From the NCBI RefSeq assembly GCF_002865645.1, contig NW_020194602.1, forward strand, positions 1 through 53,204: a DNA stretch of 53,204 nucleotides. The letters run 5' to 3'. The notes under the pieces are model-generated. The model was not told where the DNA came from. It saw only the letters and a program-made list of their open reading frames with translations, and ran no database searches. Position numbers and translations under genes: made by a program. This stretch comes from Hyaloscypha bicolor E. Its lineage: Eukaryota > Ascomycota > Leotiomycetes > Helotiales > Hyaloscyphaceae. Position 1 is the first letter of the stretch. Every line of letters begins with the position of its first letter. Below, in pieces: positions 32,501 to 45,832 of the stretch.

Positions 32501-35500
32501 TTTCTTAAAATATTATATAAGCCTATAATTTCATTAGTATTTATATTTATTATTAAATTAGAATTATTAGCTTTATTAAAATTATAGCTTCTATTTATAT
32601 ACTTTTTCGGAAAAATTAAATATTTATCTAAATATATAAATATTAGTTTATAATAAATATTATTAAAACTCTTTTAATTTCTTTTCTTATATTAGTTATA
32701 TTATATTTCTTATTAAATATTAAATTAATTATTTTTATAATAAATACTAGTTTTATTAAATAAAATATAGTTTTAATATAAAATAGCAAATATAATAGAA
32801 AGTTTTATTTTATATAATATAAAAATAATTATTAGAATTAAATTAAAGTATTTTATAATATTATAAAATATAAATATAAAGGAATTTTAAATATATTTAA
32901 AAAAATATTATAGCTAATTATATAAAATAAAGTTCTTTTTAGAAACTAATATAAATATTCTAATTATATAATTTAATAATACTATTTCGAATCTATTTAA
33001 ATTATTATTTATAAGATAAATTATTTAGATCCGGCTATTTAATTTTAATATTAAATATATATTAAAAAATATATATATAATAGCTAATAATTTATTATAT
33101 TAATTATATATAATTCTAGAAATAAAAAAAATAAAAATAAAAAGAATATTAAAAACTTTATAAATATCTAATTATTATTTTTAAGAATTATATTTATTTA
33201 TATTTTTAATTTAATATTACTTATTTAGAATTTTTATTTTTATTTAATTATTATTATAAAGAAATAATTCGAAATAGATTTCTATTTAAAAAACTTCTAT
33301 TTTATATATTATTAATAATATATTTATTTAGCTAATAAAATAAAGTATTATATAATATTAGCTATTTAAAAATAATACTATTAAGTTTCTTATATAAAAT
33401 AAAATACTTTTTTAATAAAATCGAAATATATTTAAAAAGATTATTAATTTTTCGGAAAAGCAAAAAAATATTAAAATAATAATTTATAAAATTATAAACT
33501 ATTTTTAGTAAAATAAATAATATAAAAATATTATAATATATATTAAAAATTATAAATAATATTAATTTATAACTTATATAAAAATAAAAAATAAACTATA
33601 TTTTATTTAAATATAAATATTATAATATAAAATAGCTTTAAATATAATTTATATATTTTTATATTTAAGTAAAAATAAACTAATATTAGTTAGAAAAAAA
33701 GGCTTAAAATAAATTAAAAAAAGAATATTAAAGAATATTAATATTTAATTAATTATCTAATTTATTTTTAAAAATATTATTTATAGATATAAAGTTTTTC
33801 TAAAACTAGTTATAAATAGAAAACTAGAAAATAATAATATTATTATAAAAGAATTTATAATAATATATAAAATCTCTTATATTATTATTTCTATTTTTAA
33901 TTTTTTAGCTAATAAAATAATTAAAAAAAAAATAAGTTTATAATTACTATTCTAATTAAAGCTATTAAAAATAATATTAATAATTAGGTTTTCTATTTTC
34001 TAGCTATATTTTAAGCTAATTAAATAATAACTAAAGTAATTACTAGTTATATATTCTTTTATTTTAAAAAGAATTAAAAAAGTTTTTTATTAATAAATCT
34101 AAATTATCTAATTTAAAATATATTATTATAATATAAAGTTTTTTCTATATTTAATTTATTTATTATATATATATAATAGTTTAAATAAAAAAATATAAAC
34201 CTAAATAAAATACTTTTAATAATATATTATTATTAGAAATATAAAAAAAAAGTATTTAATAATATATATATTTTAAAACTATTCGAATATTTCTTTATTA
34301 GAAATATTATTTTTCTTTATAATATTAGACTAGAAAACAATTATTTATAAAAGCTTTATTATTACTAAAAAAAAACTATTTAGAATTTTTAGAACTAGTT
34401 AAATAATTAATACTTTTATAATTATAAAATTAAATAGTATTTTCTAAATAAAAACTTTAATTATAAACTATTTTAAGAAATATATTTTTTATAATATTAT
34501 TTTAGGAACCTTATATAATTTATATTACTAGAATAAAGAAATCTTATTTCTAAATATAAAGATTAATATTTTAGAAAAAAAGAATATTAATTTAAATTAA
34601 AAGAACTAGATTATAATTTAGTAAAAATAATAAAGAAAAAAGAAAAAAATTATAAAAAAAGAAAATTAAATTTATATTCTAGTTAGAGCTAGTTTTATAA
34701 TAATTATTAGGCCTTAAAAGAAAAAATAGAAAAAGTAAAAAAAAAATTTATTAAGAAAAGTAATTATATATAAATTAAGTATTTCTTTTATATAAAAGAA
34801 TATTTCTTATATTTATTATAATTAGAAAGTTTTAAAAATAAAAGAATTATTAGAAAAGAAAAAAAGATATTATATTATTAATTAATTAAAATTAGAAAAA
34901 AGAAAGAAAAAAAAATTTAGAATTAATATATAAGTATTTTATAAAAGAAAATTAATAAAGAATACTAGTAAATAAAAGATTAATATATTTAATTACTAGA
35001 AAATATTATAAGTTTCTTAATTTATAGTTCTAAATTCTTAAGAATAATAAAATAAAAAATAATTAGAAATAATATTCTTATTTAGCTCTATTCTATTAGC
35101 TATATTTAAAATTCTTATATTTTTATAATAGCCAGAATTTAATAAAAAAATAAGTTATTTTTATTAAATATTAATATATAAAAATTAAAAATTAGAATTT
35201 ATTATTATTAGAACTTGAATTTAAATAGAATTTAAAAAAGGAAAATTATATAAAAAAAAATTTTTTTATAATATATTCGGAAATAATTAATATAAATACT
35301 AGTATAAAAAGATATTAGTAATAAACTTTAAAGTATTAGAACTTAATAATATTTTAATATTTTATATAGGTTTTATTATTAAATTAATTAATTTTAAGGC
35401 TTTATATAATTATTATACTAAATTCTTAAATATTAATAAAGTTATAATTACTATTTATAAAAAAGTACTTATTATTATAATTATAAAAAATATAATTAGC

Positions 35501-36205
35501 TTTAAAATAAATATTAGAAACTAGAATAAAATCTATTAAAAAAGAAAAATTATAAAAAAAAATATATTATTTATTTATTTAATATTATAATACTATTATT
35601 TATTTTTATAAGCGGCTTATAAATTAGTAAAATAAAAAAAAAAGTATTATTAAAATTAGTTATAATAAATGAAATATTAGAAAAAAAGCTTAAATAATAA
35701 AGAAATAATAGAAATAATTAATAAATATAGAGGCTAGATATAAATAAAAATATTTAGAAAAAGAAATTATTATAAAAAAAAGAATAAAATAAAAAAATAT
35801 AAGAATTAGATTATAAAAGAAATAGTTTAAATAAATTAAAAAATAATATAAAAATAATAAAAAATAGGAAATAATATAAAGAAATTATATAAAAAAAACG
35901 AGTTATTTTAAAAAGAAAGAAATAAAAATATTAGAAAAAGCTAAAAATATTTTTTTTTAATATATTATAAAAAGAATAAATAGTTTTTTAAGAAAGAAAA
36001 AAGAATTAAAAATATATAAAAAATTAGAAAATAAGAAAATAATATTTAATAATTTATTTTTAAATATTAGAAAAGAAATAATAAAATACTTTTTATTTAA
36101 GAATTTTTTATAATTTTATAAATACTATAGTTTTATATTTATTATTTAATATATATAAAAAAGAGTTTAATTTTATAAAAATTATTATAAAAAAAGAAAT
36201 TAAAT

Positions 36206-36400
36206 AAAATATATTATATTTTATTATTTTATTAATAAATTTAGTATTATATAACTATAATAATATATATAACTAGCTAGTATTTAGAATATTAAAGCTT
36301 TTATATTTATAAGTTTCTTTTTTTAATTTAAAATTTTTAAATTAAAAGCTATTTATTTATTTTCTAAATTTAAAAACCGGGTTTTATAATATTATTTTAA
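36206..36400. repeat. Direct repeat R1 (about 190 bp)
   Basis: Matches 37760-37945 in the same orientation; a shared start (TATTATATTTTATTATTTTA) and an ordered series of blocks are visible to near the end. The 1.55-kb spacing suggests terminal repeats of a small element or a segmental duplication. Confidence 0.7.
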
Positions 36401-37759
36401 ATTCTTTTTTAATTTTATAAAAAAAATAAAACTACTTTTATATTCTTATATTTTATATATAAGTATAATTTTATAATAATTTAATAATAGTATTATTAAT
36501 ATATATAATTACGGAATTATATATTTATTAAAGAAATTAAAAGCTTATTAAACTTTTTTTTATTTTAAGATTATAATAAAATAATTTTTATAAATCCAGA
36601 TTACTATTATAATTATTAAGCTTTAAATAAAGGTTTAATATTAAGCTAAAATTATTTAATAATAAAATAGTTAGTTTTTTTAATAAAATAATAAGCTTCT
36701 TTTTTTATAAATTTCTTTTTTCTTTTTTTCTATAAATATAAAGCTAAAATCCTGTTTTTTATATTTCGAAAAATTTAATAATTAAATCTATAAGTTTAAT
36801 ATCTGGCTTCCTTTAATTAAGGCCAAGCTATAAATTAATTATAAGTCTATTAATAATATTATTATTTAATTCTATTATTTTTATTTTAATATTAAATTAT
36901 ATATTTAAACTATAATTTTTTCTTAGTTTTTCTAAGCTAAAAATAATTAAACCTAGATTATTTCTCGATTTTTAACTAATTTTCTTATATTTATTTAAAT
37001 CTAAATAAAATATAAAAAACAGAAAATAAGTTATATTTATTTAAATAAAATACTAATTTACTTTATATTTTTATTACTAAATTTAAATAAATTCTATATA
37101 AGATATATAAATAAAACTAGAATAATATTAATAAAACTATAATTTTTTATTAAGAATTTAATATTATAATTAAAAACAAACTAGCTTAATAATTAAATCT
37201 CTTTTAAACCTATATTAAATTTATTAAAATAATATAATAGCTAATTAAATATATTAATATATATAAATATTATAATTCTAAAAAGAAGTTTTATAAATAT
37301 ATTAATTATTAATATTATTAATATAATTATTAAGCCTCTATAATTCTTTTTTTCTTTTTATATAAATAATTAAATATAACTTATAAATCTAGTAAAATAC
37401 TAGGTATTTTATATATAAAACAAATATATATATTATAGAAATAATAAATATTAAATAAAAAACTATAATATTTAATTATATAAGAAAAAGATATATTTAT
37501 TAGAATTAAAGATTATAATAAATAAAAATAATAATAAAGTCAGAATTTATATAATTAATAATTCTAATATTTTAATTAGATTTTATAATTCTAATTCTAA
37601 TTTAGATTTAGATTTAGAAAAACTAATATATTAAAAATTAATAAAATATATAAATAAGAAATACTAGAAATAAAATATATAAAAATATATAAAATTATAT
37701 AATTTATAGAAATTATAAAGATCTTATTTTTAATATTTAAAATAAGCTTTTTTAAAAAA

Positions 37760-37945
37760 ATATATATTATATTTTATTATTTTATTAATAAATTTAGTAT
37801 TATATAATTATAATAATATATATAATTAATTAGTATTTAAAATACTAAAACTTTTATATTTATAAATTTCTTTTTTTAGTTTAGAATTTTCGAATTAAAA
37901 ACTATTTTATTTATTTTCTAATTCTAGAAACCTAATTTTATAATA
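37760..37945. repeat. Direct repeat R2 (about 190 bp)
   Basis: Partner of 36206-36400; the end reads CCTAATTTTATAAT against CCGGGTTTTATAAT in R1, that is, C/T and G/A differences typical of RIP. Confidence 0.7.
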
Positions 37946-40900
37946 AAATAAGAATTAGAAAAAAAAGAAAAATATTATATTATTAATTAAAGGAAATTAG
38001 AGAAAAATAAAAGAGAAAAGAAAATTATAAAATATTTATTTATATATATAATAGCTATATTCGGGATTTTATAAAAAGAAATTAATAAAGCTAGAAAAAA
38101 AAATATAGAATTAATAAATATTATTATTTTAAAGCTTAATACTAATTATTAATTTTTATTATTAAAATATTAGTTTTTTTTAAAATTAATAAATAAAAGA
38201 ATATTTAAATATATTTTTCTTATATAAAATAATATTATTTATAATATTTATTATTTTAATATTTTTATAATAATTAAAACTTAATAAATAAAAAAGCTTA
38301 AAAAACTAAAAAACTAAAGATTTATTTTTCTAATTAGAATTTATTATTATTAGTATTTAAATCTAAACAAGATTAGAAAAAAGTAAATTATATAAAAAAA
38401 ATATTTATAAGAATTATATTTTTAGAAATATTTATTAAAATAAAATTTATTTTCTTAATAGTTTATATAGATTTAAATATTAATATATATAATTCTAAAG
38501 TTTATAATAATTATAATTTTAAGTTCTTAAATATAAAAATAAATATAATTATTATTTTAAATATTAAAAAAATAAAACTTTTTAAAATAATTAATAATAA
38601 TAATAAATATAATAAAATAATTAAAATAAAAATTTAAGATTTATTTAAAGAAAAATATTATAAATAGAAAATTATATAAAAATAAAGAAAAATATATTTA
38701 TTATATATTTAGCTAAATAATAATATTAAAAGAAATATTTAATAGCCTTTAGTAATATTAATCTAATTATATTAAAAATAGAAATTATTTATTAATTTTA
38801 TAAAAAAGTATTTAGTAATCTAGAAAAGAAAACTTTAATTTTTATTAATTTCTATTATTTTTTAAATCTAATTTCTTTTAATTTTAAAACTACTTTCTTA
38901 AAAATTATCTTTTTTATTTATATAATACTATATTTATAAAACTTTTTTTCTAAAATATATATCTTATATATATTTTTAAAACTCTTTAATTATAACTTTA
39001 ATTTTATTATTAAATCGAGCCTTTTAAGCTTTAAATTTTTCTAAAATTATAATATTTTATTTCTTAAATTTATTATTATAAACGAAATTTTTAAAAGTAA
39101 AATATTTAAATATCTAAATATTTTTTATAAATTTATTATAAACTATTTTTTCTTTAAATCTCTTTTATTTTAAACTATATATATATATTAGAAAAAGCTT
39201 AATTCTAAAGATTTAAAATAATAAATTTATAAAATAAATATAAATAAATAAAAAAATAAAAAAATAATATTAATCTAATTAGTTCTAATTATAAAAAAAA
39301 TCTGAATTATTTTAATATTAGAATATTCTAATATAAGATAAAGAAATTAACTAATAAGAATTTCTAGAAATTATTTAAAAGAAATTTTAATAATTTTAAT
39401 CTCGAAATATTTAATTAACTAGATTAATATAAACTATACTAATTATAAGCTATTTTATAATATAGTAATATTTATATTAAATATAATTATAATTATTTTA
39501 CTATTATATAATTCTTAATTAATATTATTTAGAAAAAAGAATAATATATTTAAATTATTAATAATAATATTATTATTAGATAAAACCTTAAAATAGGCTC
39601 TATTATCTTATTATATATATTTCTAAATAATAGTATTATAATAAATTAATATATTAAATTAATTATTATTTATATTTCTTTATTATTTATAATTATTTTT
39701 ACTAGTATTAAATTATAGAAAGCTAAAACTAATAATCTTTTACTATTCCTATTATTTTTAAATAGCTTTTTAAATAATTTTTTTATTATAAAACTAATTA
39801 GAAAAATAATAAAAATATATATAAAAATATAAAAATATAATAAAATTAATAATAGTTTTAATTAAAAACTTATTATTTTTCTTAATATTTATTAATATAT
39901 AAAGCTTTTTCTATTATATTAAAGAAACTAATATAGAATTACTTTTATAATAACTAATTCTTTTAATATATATATAAAGAAACTTATAGAAATATTTATA
40001 GCTTTTTTAAAAGTTTTAATTTCTAATATTAAAATTTAAATAAATAAAATACTATTATAATAATAATTATAATAGCTTAATATTTTAAAAAAAAAAATTT
40101 AAGCTTATTTAGTTACTAATTAATAATTTATATAAATTATAATATAAACTAGTATTTATTTTATAAAATACCGAATTTCTATATAATAAAATTATTTATT
40201 TCTTATTAAAATATACTAGTATACTAATATATAATATTAAATTCTCTTTTTAATCTTAGCTAATTTATTAATAAACTCTAATTATTTATTACTATTTATA
40301 AAAAGAAATAATAAATTAATACTAAGAATTTTTTTTTAATTAATAATACTATTTAAAAAAATAATTAAATAATTATAAGTTCTATAATTATAATAATTAT
40401 TTAAATAAATTATATTTTATATATAGAAAACCCGAATACTATTTCTAAAAATATATATTAAAAAAATAAAAAGTTAAAAAAGCTTAATTTAGAACTTAAA
40501 ACTTTTATTAATTTAAAGCTTTAAACTTCTATTAATTTAATAAAGAGTTTAATAATAACTATTTATAACTAATAGCTAAAATTAAAAGATAATAATAAAA
40601 ATAACTATTTAAATAATACTTTTAAGGCTTTTTTAATATTAATAAATAAAGTAAAAAAATAGTATTTAGATTTCTATTTTATTTTAATTAAAAGCTTTTT
40701 AGTTATTTTTATTATAGTAATAATTATAACTACTATTTTTATAAATAACTTTAATTTTTTTTCTTTTATATACTAATTAATAAATAAAAATTATATTTTA
40801 GAATCTAATAAACTATTAATAAAACTAGTTATAAAAAATATTTAAATCTTTATAATAAATAATATTAATTATTTTTATAGAATTATAGTTAATATTAAAG

Positions 40901-43077
40901 CTTTTAAATTTTTAATTACTAGTTCTAATTAATTCTAAGCTTTATAATAAACTAATAATAATATTAAACTTAATAAAATTATTAAAAATTAAATTAATAT
41001 CTAGTTTAATATTAAATTTATATTTTTTATTAAATTTATAATAATAGAAATACTAATTAAATAAGTATAATTTTATATTATATTTATAAAAACTTTATTT
41101 TTTTAGTTTAGCTAATATAAATAAGCTAAAAATCTATTTTAATAATCTTATTAGTTATTTTATTATTTTTATTAGATATTATATATTTATAATATAATAT
41201 TTCGAATATTTTTTCTTATTTTAAAATATTATATTATAAAGCTTTATTTTCGAATTCTTTATTTATAATTCTAGTTTTTTTATAAATATTAAATTATAAT
41301 ATTTATATTATTACTTTAATTATTTATTAATTAATAAACTCCGAAATATACTAGAATAAATAAGTTATAATATTAATATAAAAGCTTTTAAGTATCTTAT
41401 AAAATACTATAAATAATATTAGAAATTCGAATAATTATTAGAATAATTTAAATTTAATTTAAAAATTAATATTAGCTTTAATTATTTTATTATTATTAAT
41501 AAAAATATCTAATATTAAGCTAGCTAATAGCTATAGAATATTAATATCTTATATATTTAAAATATTCTAAAATAATATTAGATTAATATTTATTTAAGCT
41601 TTTTTAATTAAATTATAATAAATACTAAAAAGTAATTTACTAATAAAAAGTTTATTTAATTTTTAAATATTATAAATACTAAAATTAAAATTATTTTTAT
41701 AAAAGCTTATAATTCTATTAGAATTATAAAATATTATTATAACTAAATTTAATATTTTTATTTTATTATTATAGCTAAAATTAATAAAATTAATAAAGAT
41801 ATTATATTTTAAATAGCTTTTAAGGCTATTAATAATTTTATAGAACCTAATAATATTATTTTAATTCTTTTAGTTTATAGTATTTTATCTTAAATAATTA
41901 AATATAATATTTTATTATTAATTATATTATAATAATTAGTAATATTTAAAAAAAAAATTAATAGAAATTTAAAAGCTTTAAGCTAAATATTAAATTATAA
42001 ATATTCTAAATACCTAAAATAGTTCTAGTATTACTAATATTTATAAACCTTTTTTAAATTCGAATATTTTTATATAATATAAAGGAAATACTAATTAATT
42101 TAATAATTAAAATAAGTTATATAAGCTTATAATAATAAACGAGAAATCTTATATACTAGCTTTATTATATAATAATATTACTTTTTATTTAATTTCTATA
42201 AAGTCTTTTTATAAAAAAAATATTAAAATTAATATTAATAATTCCGAATCTAAATTTATTTCCGAATTTTATAATAAAGCTAAAAGTAATATAAATATAA
42301 TTTCTTTTATTATTTCTATTATATTACTAAAATATAATAAAGAATACTTTTATAAAAACTTTAATATTATAATATTTCTATAAAATAATAACTTATATAA
42401 GAACTATTATTAAATTAAAATTATTAGTTTTCTAGAAAAAAATATATTTAAAATTATTTCTAGATCTTAAATATTAAAAGAAATATATATTTTCAATTTT
42501 TAATTTATTAATAAAATTAAGAATAAAAATTTAAAAAAAGAATTTAAAAAGTCGAAACTAATTATCTAAACTTATAATAATAATAAGAAATATATAATAT
42601 TAATATAATTATTAATTATTTAATATATTAATTAGAAAATTATTTTTTATATTATTATTATAAAATTATATTTATAAAATATATTATAAGTTTATATCTA
42701 ATTAATAACTTTATTTAATTATAATTTCTATATTAATTTATTTTATAAACTTATTAAATAATTAAATTTAAATAATAATTTAGATTTAAAAATTATAAAA
42801 TTATTATATAATATATTAAAAGCTAAAAATTATTAATTTAAAACTTATTATTTCTATTATATTAATAAGTTTATTATAAAATAATTAATTTATAACTTTT
42901 ATTTTTTTTATAATAAAAAATTATTTAGAATTATTAGTTTTTAAATTAATAATATTTTATTAATTAAAAATAATATAATAAAAGCTTTATAAAACTAAAT
43001 TTTTAGTTAAGAAATATAAAAATTTTATTTTTAATTATAATTTTAAATTTAATAAAAATATTATTTATATAGAAACT

Positions 43078-43192
43078 ATTATAATAAAGTAATATTATAA
43101 TAGTAATAAAAAGCTTAAATTAAACTAAAGGCTATATATTAGACTAAAAATACTAGTTATATTTTAAGTTATATATAGTAATATTATATAAC
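43078..43192. repeat. 5' terminal repeat of the nested element
   Basis: Shares with 43639-43745 the ordered blocks AATATTATAATAGTAATAAA, CTATATATTAGACTAAAA and AGTTATATATA. Ends read TA..., as RIP would leave from TG...CA. Confidence 0.6.
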
Positions 43193-43638
43193 TAATATTA
43201 TATAATAAGTCTTTTTTTTTAGATTTAAAAGATAATATTTTTATTATAATATAATTATTTTAGATTATTTATAAGAAGTTTATTAGTATAAAATATTCTT
43301 TTTTTCTAAAAGCTTATATTTTACTTTTAAGGGCTTTATAAAATAAGCTATAATAATATATATTTTAAAATATATTTTTTATTTATATATTATTTTTCTT
43401 TTTATTATATTTCTATTTTATATTATATTTTATTTAATAATTTATTAAATTATAACTATTATATATATTTTATATTCTAATATAAAAAGATATTAGTTTA
43501 AGAAAAAATAAAAATATATATAATAAAAAGCGTTTTTTATAAAAATAAAAGAAATATTACTTTATTATTATAGTAATTTATATTATATAATAAGATTAAT
43601 TTCGATTATAATTATTATATTATTATTATATATTATAA

Positions 43639-43745
43639 TAAAATAATATTATAATAGTAATAAAGAACTTAAATTAAGCTAAAAATTATATATTAGACTA
43701 AAAGTACTAGCTATATACTAAGTTATATATAATAATATTATATAA
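43639..43745. repeat. 3' terminal repeat of the nested element
   Basis: Partner of 43078-43192. The differences (for example AAAGGCTA against AAAAATTA) are G/A and C/T changes. Confidence 0.6.
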
Positions 43746-45699
43746 TAAAAATTATTAGAATTACTTTTATATAGAAATATTAATATAAAAATCTTTAAAT
43801 TATATTAATTAAAAATATTACTATTATAAATAATAGAAATATTATATATTAAAATCTTTTTATTAAAAATTAATATATTATCTAATATATTAGAAAAATA
43901 TATATTATATTAGTTTATTAATTAAAAGCTTTATATAATTTATTAAATTTTCGGAAATTAATATTAAAGTATTTAATAAATATATTTAATAATAAATTAA
44001 GAATATTATTAAAGAACTAATATTTATAAAACTAATAAAAAAGTTCTTATATTTAATTATTTTTATAAATAATTAAAATCTTTTTTTTTAAATTAGATAT
44101 ATTTTAATTCTAATAAATAGAATTAAATATATTAATATTATTTATTAGTTTTTTATTAAATATAAAAGATTTATTAGAAATATTTTAGTTTTAGAACTTT
44201 ATAATATAATTTATAATTTTAATATAAGTATTTTTATTAAATTAATAATTAATAAAATATTAGAAATAAAACTTTAATTAATTATTTATATAAATTCGAA
44301 GTTATTATATAAATATTTTATTAAATTAGATATTATTTAAAAGAAATATCTAATAATTAATATAATATATTTTTATTAAATATATAAATAATAAAAAATT
44401 ATAGAAATTAAATAAATTAAAGAAAAATCTAATTTTATTAATTTTATAATAAAATTAAAGTTATTAAATACTTTTAAATATCTAATTAATATAAATATAA
44501 TATATAAAAATATATAAAAATAAGTTAAATATAAATATAATAGAAAAAAAATATATAAAATAAAAAGAAATAAATATATAAAATAAAAAAATATTATTAA
44601 AAGAAAAGTTATATATAAAAGATTATAGTTTTTAATATATAATTAAAACTTTTAAAAGTAATATAAATATATAAAATATTTAAAAAATCTAATATTAGAT
44701 TAAATTAGGAAATTTATATATAATTAGAAAAAAAAATTATTTTTTATATTTTTTAAAAGAATTCTAGTATTAATATAATTATTTTTTCGAGAATTATATA
44801 TATAATTATAGAATTCGAAATATAAAATAGAAATAATAAAATAAAAATAATAGAATATAAAATATAAAATATAATTATATATTAATATTATAATATTATA
44901 ATTTTTATTTTTAAATAATAATAATTTTACTAATTTTAATATATTTATATTTTATATATATTATATATTATTAATAAACTAATAATATTATATTATAAGA
45001 AATATAACTAGAAATAAGTTTATTAATTTTTTTAGTTTTCGGAAATTTAATAATATTAAAATAAATAAATATAAAATTAAAACTATTATTAAAAAAAAAG
45101 AAATTATTAGAAATAAAAAAAAGGCCTTTTTATAATAAAGAAATTTATCTAATATTTATTATAGAATTTTTCTTTTTTAAAAATAGTTATATAAAAATAA
45201 TATTATTATAAAAAAAAAAATTTAAAATAAAATATTAAATAAAATAAAAATAAAACTAAAAAATAAAATATTTAGCTTTATTATATTAGAAATAATAATA
45301 TTTTTAGAAAAAGAAAAATATATTATTAGTATAGCTATTTCTTTAGAAATTATATATATAATTATAAAATATAAAATATAAGATATAAATAATAAAATAT
45401 AAGTAATAAAGTATAGAATATAAAATATAATTATATAACCTTATATTTTATTAGTAACTTAACTAGTAAACTAGATTTCTTTAGACTTAGTAAATTTAGG
45501 AATTATATATTAATATTATAATATTATAATTTCTATTTCTAAATAATAATAACTTTATTAACTAATATAACTAGTATTTCTATATTTATATAATAGTATT
45601 ATATATTACTAGTAAATTAATATTAATTAGTTAGTACTTATAAATTAGAGAAAGATTTAGCTAGTTAGAAAAATATTTAGTAGCCTAAAATAAATAGTT

Positions 45700-45800
45700 T
45701 ATTTCTAGTTAAAGAAGGAAATTATTATTAATTTTAAGAAAGTATTTAATAGCCTAAAAAGAAAATACTAGCTTTTATTAATTAATAAGTAATTAGCTAT

Positions 45801-45832
<32 letters not shown>

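Larger units (their letters stand above)
29561..38750. other. Unresolved RIP-degraded repeats
   Basis: Extremely AT-rich, no gene. It probably includes the rest of the gypsy-type element. Sections rich in AAAAAG purine tracts (34.6-36.1 kb, 37.9-38.7 kb) are partial direct copies of one another: GAAAAAAAGAAAGAAAAA-type runs and the block AGAATTTATTATTATTAG occur at about 35200 and 38336. Confidence 0.5.
43078..43752. mobile_element. Small LTR-like element nested in copia copy A
   Basis: Copy B lacks this segment: at about 50270 it passes directly from TATTATTTATATAAATATT to ACTAGAATTACTTTTATATA. In copy A the interval is bounded by two direct repeats of about 110 bp (from 43078 and from about 43639), both opening ATAATAAA.TAATATTATAA and differing mostly by transitions. 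The flanks AACTATT and AATTATT look like a mutated target duplication of about 5 bp. This fits a terminal-repeat retrotransposon in miniature; the 0.45 kb between the repeats has no coding content. Confidence 0.68.
38760..45600 (+). mobile_element. Ty1/copia retrotransposon, degraded copy A
   Basis: Direct copy of 45700-51600, with polymerase domains in the copia order on the plus strand. Pre-integrase segment at about 41125-41170 and integrase marker at 41701-41740 (KAYNSIRII-like, where the family has EAHNSIG.VERYH). Reverse transcriptase starts at about 42550, and an RNase H-like segment lies near 44070-44480. Substitutions (Glu to Lys, His to Tyr, Gln to stop, Asp to Asn) are those that C-to-T and G-to-A changes produce. 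A 0.67-kb element is inserted between RT and RNase H at 43078-43752, and an extra part-duplication lies near 44960-45600. LTRs were not delimited. Confidence 0.72.
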
